12,347 nt of DNA from an uncultured Collinsella sp. (GTDB lineage Bacteria; Actinomycetota; Coriobacteriia; Coriobacteriales; Coriobacteriaceae). The position numbers and the translations under genes are program-made. Below are positions 6,519-12,347 of the stretch, one piece after another. The stretch's first letter is position 1, and every line of letters starts with the position of its first letter. Where the stretch lies: positions 1-12,347 of the forward strand of contig CAUDYH010000011.1 in the NCBI GenBank assembly GCA_958453575.1. Reading direction: 5' to 3'. The notes beneath the pieces are model-generated. The model made no database searches, was not told the DNA's origin, and saw nothing but the letters and a program-made list of their open reading frames with translations.

Positions 6519-7199
6519 CTACTCGGGCCAGATAAACTGGGTGCGGCCGGCCTCGCCGCCATCGATCAGCAGGCTCTGCCCGGTCATAAACCGGTTGGTT
6601 ACGCCCACAAAGTAGATCCACTCGGCGATCTCTTGGGCGGTGGCCCAGCGTTTAAGCGGCGTGAGCTCCATAATCGGGCTCCACAGATGTTCGTCTTCCA
6701 TCACGCAACGGTTGAGCGGCGTTATAACGCCGCCCGGGTCCACACTGTTGGCGATGGCCTGCGGTGCCAGGCGGTTTGCAAGGTTCTTGGTGTAGGCGAT
6801 AACGCCGCCCTTGCTGGCGGCATAGGCGGGAAACTCCGATCCCGTATGCCCGCTCGCCGACCCCACATTGACCACGGATTTGATAGCCGGCGCAGGCTTG
6901 GCGGCGAGCCCCTCCCCCACAAAGGCGTAGCGCTCGGTCACGTTGATGGTGCCACACAGGTTGGCGGCGATGTCGTCGGCCGAATCCTGCGTACCGGCAA
7001 CGTTCACGATTACCTGAGGCTCAAGGTCGCTTGGAAACGAGTCCGGCTCGCGGACATCAACGATCAGATGGCGGTAGCGCTCGTGTTCGATCGCCGCCGG
7101 CAGCAGATCAAAGCCCACGACCTCGTGGCCCTCGTCCAAAAAGCGCTGCACGCATGCGGCTCCGATACCGCCCGAAGCACCCGTGATCAAAACCCGCAT
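6519..7199 (-). CDS. short-chain dehydrogenase/reductase (SDR), probably NAD(H)-dependent
   Basis: 226 residues, a compact classical SDR. It has the nucleotide loop TGASGGIG (6-13), D31 at the end of the second strand (GFDLL), which favours NAD over NADP, NVAG (66-69), and the active site with S114 in NVGSASG, Y126 and K130 in YAASK. The Ser-Tyr gap is one residue shorter than in most classical members, and the stretch before it is short; still, Ser, Tyr and Lys are all present. PGGVITPL (155-162) is the usual segment after strand 6. It is the second gene of an operon: the gap to the VUT transporter is 9 bases and its TAAGGAG site overlaps the transporter's stop codon, suggesting coupled translation. 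Substrate unknown. Confidence 0.88.
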   Translation of the reverse strand: MRVLITGASGGIGAACVQRFLDEGHEVVGFDLLPAAIEHERYRHLIVDVREPDSFPSDLEPQVIVNVAGTQDSADDIAANLCGTINVTERYAFVGEGLAAKPAPAIKSVVNVGSASGHTGSEFPAYAASKGGVIAYTKNLANRLAPQAIANSVDPGGVITPLNRCVMEDEHLWSPIMELTPLKRWATAQEIAEWIYFVGVTNRFMTGQSLLIDGGEAGRTQFIWPE

Positions 7200-7208
7200 A
7201 CTTGCTCC

Positions 7209-7931
7209 TTAGGCGGTTGCGTGGCGCTCGAGATACTCGGCGCCCACGTTCTCGCGCTCCCAGCCGCGCACGACCTTGTAGCCCACGGGGCTCAGGAAGA
7301 CCTCGCACAGCAGCTCAGCAACAGCGCCGGTCAGCGAGCACATAAGAACCTGCACCCAGGTCCAACCAAAGAACGTGTGGCTCACCACAATGGCAAAGAC
7401 CAGGTTGTCGATAAACTGGCCAACGCCCGTGGACACATAGGAGCGGAAGGCGAAGCTCGCAAAGTTATTCTTTTTGAGCATACGACCGAGCGACTGGTTG
7501 AGCGTGGAGTTAACCACGGCAGAAACGAGCATTGCCAGCGAAGAGCCAAGCACCACGTACCAGGTGCCGCCGATGGTGGCGTTAAGGGCAGTGTTGACCT
7601 CGATCATGCCGGTGTCGTAGTAGGCACCCCACATACCGGGCGTGAGCGAGCATGCCCAAAAGCACAGGCTCACGGCCAGGTTGACCAGCAGTGCGAGGAT
7701 AGAGATTTTGATGGATGCCTTGGCGCCAAAGCGCTTGCAGATCATGTCCTGGCACAAAAACGAAACCCAGCTCACCACAAAGCCACAGTCGAGCGCCAGA
7801 TACGGCAGGCTGATGAGCTCTTTGTTGGCCAGCAGGTTCATCATGATGACGCTCACGAAAAACAGCGAAACCGTCGCCGCGGGAATGCTCCGCAACAGGA
7901 CCTTATAGTCCTCCATGACCTTCTTGATCAT
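7209..7931 (-). CDS. VUT-family membrane transporter (probable vitamin / queuosine-precursor uptake)
   Basis: 240 residues with about six hydrophobic segments. The region FRSYVSTGVGQFIDNLVFAI (163-182) matches the conserved R...S...GQ.ID...F signature of the Vut_1 family, whose best-known member, E. coli YhhQ, imports queuosine precursors such as preQ0 and preQ1. The assignment is to the family; other VUT members may carry other compounds. Start is the ATG at 7931 with AAAGGAG six bases before it. First gene of an operon with an SDR; it has its own promoter (8017-8045) and a structured leader resembling a preQ1 riboswitch, which would fit precursor uptake. The carboxyl tail (VVRGWERENVGAEYLERHATA region) is polar and probably cytoplasmic. 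Confidence 0.82.
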   Translation of the reverse strand: MIKKVMEDYKVLLRSIPAATVSLFFVSVIMMNLLANKELISLPYLALDCGFVVSWVSFLCQDMICKRFGAKASIKISILALLVNLAVSLCFWACSLTPGMWGAYYDTGMIEVNTALNATIGGTWYVVLGSSLAMLVSAVVNSTLNQSLGRMLKKNNFASFAFRSYVSTGVGQFIDNLVFAIVVSHTFFGWTWVQVLMCSLTGAVAELLCEVFLSPVGYKVVRGWERENVGAEYLERHATA

Positions 7932-7937
7932 TATGTA

Positions 7938-7987
7938 CTCCTTTGGTTTTAGGTTTAACGAGCAGGATATCGGACCCGAACTGCTCG
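7938..7987 (-). promoter_or_regulatory. candidate preQ1-I-like riboswitch (H-type pseudoknot over the ribosome binding site)
   Basis: Read on the minus strand, CGAGCAG (7987-7981) and CTGCTCG (7965-7959) form a perfect seven-pair stem with the 15-base loop TTCGGGTCCGATATC. An A-rich tail, TTAAACCTAAAACC, leads directly into the AAAGGAG ribosome binding site. Loop GGT (7976-7974) can pair with tail ACC (7947-7945), giving the order stem-loop-A-rich tail-closing strand-SD that is typical of class I preQ1 riboswitches; alternatively loop TCC can pair with GGA of the SD. The loop starts with TTC and ends with C, as in type 1 members, but is longer than the usual loop and the tail is not the canonical AAAAAACTA. 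The gene controlled is a VUT transporter, a family known for queuosine precursors. Structure likely; ligand assignment is a guess. Confidence 0.4.
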
Positions 7988-8016
7988 GACGCCCCGGTCT
8001 TGAGACGACGGTGGGT

Positions 8017-8045
8017 ATGATAGCCGCTCACGCGGCATCAGGCAA
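8017..8045 (-). promoter_or_regulatory. sigma-70-type promoter of the VUT-SDR operon
   Basis: On the minus strand TTGCCT (8045-8040) and TATCAT (8022-8017) are separated by exactly 17 bases; they match the -35 and -10 consensus at 4 and 5 of 6 positions. The start of transcription would be near 8010, giving a leader of about 80 bases that holds the pseudoknot. The -35 box touches the T-tract of the prfC terminator. Confidence 0.65.
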
Positions 8046-8081
8046 GCAAACGGCGCGGCAGCCCCGCAGGGCCACCGCGCC
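8043..8081 (-). terminator. rho-independent terminator of prfC
   Basis: On the minus strand GGCGCGGTGGCCC (8081-8069) pairs with GGGCTGCCGCGCC (8064-8052) through 13 pairs, two of them G-U, closed by a TGCG tetraloop, and is followed by GTTTGCTT. It lies six bases after the prfC stop and separates prfC from the VUT-SDR operon. Confidence 0.85.
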
Positions 8082-8087
8082 GGCACA

Positions 8088-9701
<1,614 letters not shown>

Positions 9702-9748
9702 GCGGATCCTTTCTTGCATTGAGTGCATTACGTCGTTGTAACCGCACT

Positions 9749-9754
9749 ATTGTA
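9749..9754 (-). promoter_or_regulatory. possible -10 box of prfC
   Basis: TACAAT on the minus strand matches TATAAT at five of six positions and lies 47 bases before the chosen prfC start. No convincing -35 hexamer is seen at 16-18 bases; TGCCCT at about 18 is poor. Confidence 0.35.
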
Positions 9755-9838
9755 GCCGCGAAATGCTGCAGCAGGGCACCTATCAGGACAAATTCATCAG
9801 TTGGGGCCTGGGTAGCCGACCCAATCCGTATTTGCCTC

Positions 9839-9868
9839 TTGCATAACTGTGTATAGTGTATATATACT
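9839..9868 (+). promoter_or_regulatory. promoter of the GntR-ABC operon
   Basis: TTGCAT (9839-9844) and TATACT (9863-9868) are separated by 18 bases and match consensus at four and five of six positions. Transcription would start near 9875, about 40 bases before the regulator's GTG start. The GTGTATA motifs overlap the spacer and the -10 box. Confidence 0.55.
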
Positions 9869-9889
9869 GTGCTTACCGGTTATATACAC
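9849..9889. promoter_or_regulatory. probable autoregulatory operator: tandem and inverted GTGTATA motifs
   Basis: GTGTATA occurs twice head to tail (9849-9855, 9856-9862). GTGTATATA (9856-9864) is repeated as its inverse TATATACAC (9881-9889), arms of nine perfect pairs 16 bases apart, and GTATATATAC (9858-9867) and TACACGTGTA (9885-9894) are palindromes. The cluster covers the -10 box and start region directly before a GntR-type regulator, so binding by that regulator is the natural guess. Confidence 0.5.
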
Positions 9890-9916
9890 GTGTAGCCCAA
9901 CAGCTAAGGAGCCGCT

Positions 9917-10297
9917 GTGGACATCATCCTATCCAATTCGAGCGACAAGCCCATCTACGAGCAGATAACCTCGCAAGTCAAAGCTCAGATCTTATCGGGC
10001 ACGCTCGCTGCGGGAGCCAAACTCCCCAGCATCCGTGCACTCGCGAGCGATCTTGGCGTGAGCGTCATCACCACCAAGCGCGCCTACGCCGACCTGGAGC
10101 AGCTTGGGTTTATCTGCACCGTGCAGGGCAAAGGCTGTTTTGTCGCCGAGGGCAACCAAGAACTCTTGCGCGAAAGTCAGCTCTGCCATATCGAAGAGTT
10201 GCTTGCGAAAGCGGCGAGCCAAGCCGAAACCCTGGGCGTCACGCGCGACAAACTGCACGAGATGCTCGACCTGGTAGCCCCCGAAACCATGCAGTAG
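9917..10297 (+). CDS. GntR-family transcriptional regulator, YtrA subfamily
   Basis: 126 residues, the short form typical of YtrA-type GntR regulators, which have a winged helix-turn-helix and only a small helical dimerisation tail in place of a ligand domain. The DNA-binding part shows PIYEQITSQVKAQILSGTLA (12-31), GAKLPSIRALASDLGVSVIT (33-52) and TKRAYADLEQLGFI (53-66), then the wing GKGCFVAEGN. The tail (about 81-126) is helical and charged. The start is GTG at 9917, fixed by TAAGGAG five to six bases before it. It is the first gene of an operon with an ABC ATPase and permease, as in Bacillus ytr operons, and should repress that operon from the motifs at 9849-9889. Confidence 0.92.
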   Translation: MDIILSNSSDKPIYEQITSQVKAQILSGTLAAGAKLPSIRALASDLGVSVITTKRAYADLEQLGFICTVQGKGCFVAEGNQELLRESQLCHIEELLAKAASQAETLGVTRDKLHEMLDLVAPETMQ

Positions 10298-10320
10298 CCA
10301 TCTGCAAGAAAGGCTATACC

Positions 10321-11202
10321 ATGCAAAACTTGCTAGAACTCAAAGGCATCTCACGCACTGTAAGCGACCGCTTTTCGCTGCGCGACGTCACGCTTGCCGT
10401 GGAACCCGGCCAGATTGTCGGCTTTGTTGGTGCCAACGGTGCCGGCAAAACCACGACGATTCGAGCCGCGCTCGGGCTTATAAAGCTCGATGCCGGCGAG
10501 GTGCACCTGTTTGGGCAGCACTGTGGCGCCGACGCGCCCGATGAAGCGCAGCGCTGCTTGCGCACTCGTGTCGGCCTCGTGCTGGACACATGCCCCTTCC
10601 CTTCCACACTCAAGGTAACCGAAGTCGAGGCACTCGTAAGCCCGGCATACCCCACTTGGAGCCACGACACCTTCGCCAGCCTCATCGACCGATTTGACTT
10701 GGATCCCAAGACAAAGGTCAAGGACCTCTCCCGTGGCATGGGCATGAAACTGCAGCTTGCCTGTGCACTCAGCCATAATGCCAAGCTACTCCTTTTGGAC
10801 GAAGCCACCGCGGGCCTCGATCCCATGGCGCGCGAGGAACTGCTCGATGAGCTGCTCGCCTTTGTTTCCGACGGCCTGCACAGCGTACTGCTCTCAAGCC
10901 ACATTACGTCCGACCTCGATCGCGCCGCCGACCGCGTCATCTGCATCGATAATGGCTCGATTATTTTTAACCTGCCGCGCGAGGAAATTACCGACCGCGC
11001 TGGCATCGCCCACTGCACCCAGGCACAGGCCGCCGAGCTCATGGCTTGCGTCGAAGGCGCCCGCGCCGCCCACCACGCCTATAGCGTAGACGTGCTCGTG
11101 CCCAACCGTCGCGAAGCGCTCGAGGCCTTTCCCGAGATTCCCTGCGATCGGGCAACCATTGATGACTACCTGCGCCTCATGCTGAAAGGGGCTTCGAAAT
11201 GA
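10321..11202 (+). CDS. ABC transporter ATP-binding protein (YtrB / drug-export type)
   Basis: 293 residues. Walker A GANGAGKTT (37-45), signature LSRGM (136-140, an altered LSGGQ), Walker B LLLLDEAT (157-163 region, D160 E161), D-loop AGLDP (164-168) and switch H194 in LSSH. Where most ABC ATPases have the Q-loop glutamine this protein reads GLVLDTCPF (85-93), with an aspartate, a form found in YtrB-like exporters. The carboxyl extension (about 230-293) is variable. The start is ATG 10321, 23 bases after the regulator's stop with AAAGG upstream; the same frame is open back to 9856 across the regulator gene, but that stretch has no family similarity. The last codons overlap the permease start (ATGA), so the two are translationally coupled. 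It supplies ATP hydrolysis for the permease. Confidence 0.92.
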   Translation: MQNLLELKGISRTVSDRFSLRDVTLAVEPGQIVGFVGANGAGKTTTIRAALGLIKLDAGEVHLFGQHCGADAPDEAQRCLRTRVGLVLDTCPFPSTLKVTEVEALVSPAYPTWSHDTFASLIDRFDLDPKTKVKDLSRGMGMKLQLACALSHNAKLLLLDEATAGLDPMAREELLDELLAFVSDGLHSVLLSSHITSDLDRAADRVICIDNGSIIFNLPREEITDRAGIAHCTQAQAAELMACVEGARAAHHAYSVDVLVPNRREALEAFPEIPCDRATIDDYLRLMLKGASK

Positions 11203-11897
11203 AACGCGCCTTTATGTCCGAGCTCGCCATCGTTCGCACGCTTATCCCGAGTATCGCGGGCGTCGGCCTGTTCATATTCGTCGTGCTGACCCTCGCCAAC
11301 GCATCGGATGGTGATTCCGGCATGAGTGCCGGCGCCTGCGCGGTCAGCGCCATGTCGCCCATCATGGTCATGAGCTCGCTGGCCGGCTTCGACAACCAAA
11401 ACGGATGGGAACGCTATCGGGCAACGCTGCCCATCTCGCGCAAAGACATCATCTGCGCACGTTACCTGTGTATCGTTGCTTTCTCGGCCATCATGGCATG
11501 TGCGGCTGCACTGTTGAACATCGTCACCATCCCACTGTTCAATAATGCAGGCATCCCCCCGACGGGACAGGCCGTCTTTGAGATTACAATTGCCTCGGCA
11601 GCCTCGATGCTCATCTCCCTCATGATGGTGTTTTTGGCGCAACCGTTGTTCTTTCGATTTGGACACATGGAGGCGCTGCGCCTGTCCGTTGGTCTGTTTG
11701 CCTTGCTCGGATGCCTTGCCATGGCCACGCTGAGCTCCTCCAACCCCATCAGTAACTGGCTCATGTCGATTGCCGGGGCAAATCCCGATCCCGCCGTCCT
11801 CGGCTGCCTGTGCGCAGGAATTGCCGTCCTGGCCCTCGTGCTATGCGCAATCAGCTGCGCCGTCAGCACCAAGGTTTATCGAGTACGCGATCTGTAG
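11199..11897 (+). CDS. ABC-2-type transporter permease
   Basis: 232 residues with about six hydrophobic segments (near 13-33, 45-62, 87-110, 127-150, 160-178, 203-223), the usual form of the small ABC-2 permeases partnered with YtrB-like ATPases. After segment 2 comes the cytoplasmic stretch NGWERYRATLPISRKDIICA (68-87); W/E-RY...LP.SR...V.ARYL is the hallmark of this permease group and is thought to contact the ATPase. The ATG overlaps the ATPase stop as ATGA, with AAAGGGG upstream inside the ATPase gene. It probably forms a homodimer with two ATPase subunits. The exported compound is unknown; in Bacillus relatives such operons respond to cell-wall antibiotics. The 95 bases after it, before the chloride channel gene, hold no terminator I can support. 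Confidence 0.85.
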   Translation: MKRAFMSELAIVRTLIPSIAGVGLFIFVVLTLANASDGDSGMSAGACAVSAMSPIMVMSSLAGFDNQNGWERYRATLPISRKDIICARYLCIVAFSAIMACAAALLNIVTIPLFNNAGIPPTGQAVFEITIASAASMLISLMMVFLAQPLFFRFGHMEALRLSVGLFALLGCLAMATLSSSNPISNWLMSIAGANPDPAVLGCLCAGIAVLALVLCAISCAVSTKVYRVRDL

Positions 11898-11992
11898 CCA
11901 CACGGAACTCGACCCATGCTGGCCACAATCGGTCGCAATCGCCCATCCGTAAATCCGTGACAAATAGCATATCCCCGGCGTGCGCCACCGTA

Positions 11993-12347
11993 CTACTTGC
12001 GCAGCGGCCTGGGCAATGGAATACCGGCAGCGATAACGGCCGCGATGATCATGCAGACGATGCCCTTGAGTGGGAAGCACATGAGCAGCAGGCCCACGAC
12101 CATGACCGGCTGACGCATGACGGCGCCCATCGTCGATGCCGTGCAGACGGCGACGCAAAAGACCGGATCGGTGCCGGTGAGGATGGCAAGCCCGTAGCCC
12201 AGGCTTACACCCGAGAAGATAACCGGGAAGAAGTGGCCGCCGCGCCAACCAAGGTTGATGAGGACGGGCGTCAGCATGGCCTTAACAAGACCGGTCGCGA
12301 TAAGCACGCCGGCGGGAATGGTGAGGTAGGTCTCCATAAGTACATCG
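11993..12347 (-). CDS. ClC-family chloride channel / antiporter, C-terminal part (5' end outside window)
   Basis: 117 codons to a TAG stop; the frame is open through base 12347, so the gene begins beyond the window and the ATG at 12337 is internal. The family motif GWRGGHFFP contains the GxFxP element that lines the anion pathway at helix N in ClC proteins. It is followed by hydrophobic stretches matching helices O-Q (SGVSLGYGLAILTG; DPVFCVAVCTASTMGAVMRQ; PVMVVGLLLMCF) and a short tail, with no CBS domains after the membrane part. It moves chloride across the inner membrane; whether as channel or H+ antiporter depends on glutamates in the missing part. Convergent with the ABC permease gene. 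Confidence 0.82.
   Translation of the reverse strand, partial: DVLMETYLTIPAGVLIATGLVKAMLTPVLINLGWRGGHFFPVIFSGVSLGYGLAILTGTDPVFCVAVCTASTMGAVMRQPVMVVGLLLMCFPLKGIVCMIIAAVIAAGIPLPRPLRK

Noticed and set aside
6633..7952. A 439-codon plus-strand frame across the SDR and VUT genes
   Set aside because: It is antisense to two genes with strong family motifs and crosses their junction. Its product is rich in His, Arg and Gly without any fold-like pattern.
9856..10320. Extension of the ABC ATPase frame upstream to an ATG at 9856
   Set aside because: The stretch lies in another frame over the gntR-type gene, begins inside the promoter -10 region, has no ribosome binding site and adds about 155 residues with no family similarity.
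11898..11992. Possible terminator between the ABC permease and the chloride channel gene
   Set aside because: The only local inverted repeat (GGCG-TG-CGCC near 11978) has a two-base loop and no T-tract on either strand.

Overview
The window is GC-rich and gene-dense, with short intergenic gaps, strong AAGGAG-type ribosome binding sites and no rRNA, tRNA, CRISPR array, insertion sequence or phage gene. The protein complement and the intergenic motif style resemble a gut actinobacterium of the class Coriobacteriia, most like Collinsella. That placement is inferred from the look of the proteins, not from a search. It reads as an ordinary chromosomal housekeeping and transport region.

Layout, left to right. 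On the minus strand lie the 5' part of a 16S rRNA methyltransferase (rsmJ, cut by the left edge) and, just upstream of it, an unlisted 47-codon gene for a single-pass membrane microprotein. A plus-strand gene for a four-helix membrane protein follows, preceded by a perfect 15-bp operator-like palindrome and followed by a terminator and a repeat-like hairpin. Next are a minus-strand 23S rRNA methyltransferase (rlmA), a plus-strand MATE exporter, and a minus-strand LysR regulator facing away from a plus-strand EamA/DMT permease. Uracil-DNA glycosylase (ung) comes next and shares a strong bidirectional terminator with a convergent two-gene minus-strand operon: VUT-family vitamin/queuosine-precursor transporter, then a short-chain dehydrogenase. 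That operon has its own good promoter and a leader that can fold into an H-type pseudoknot next to the ribosome binding site. Further right are minus-strand release factor 3 (prfC) with a strong terminator, and a plus-strand operon of a YtrA-type GntR regulator, an ABC ATPase and an ABC-2 permease, with tandem and inverted GTGTATA motifs over its promoter. The C-terminal part of a ClC chloride channel, on the minus strand, is cut by the right edge.

Functionally there are three themes: translation (RsmJ, RlmA, RF3), DNA repair (Ung), and membrane transport with local regulators (MATE, LysR/EamA, VUT, GntR/ABC, ClC). The most interesting element is the VUT operon leader, whose hairpin, A-rich tail and adjacent Shine-Dalgarno have the layout of a class I preQ1 riboswitch but do not match the consensus exactly. 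The 47-aa microprotein, the operator palindromes and two families of short intergenic repeats are also worth a look. No clearly new multi-gene system is present.
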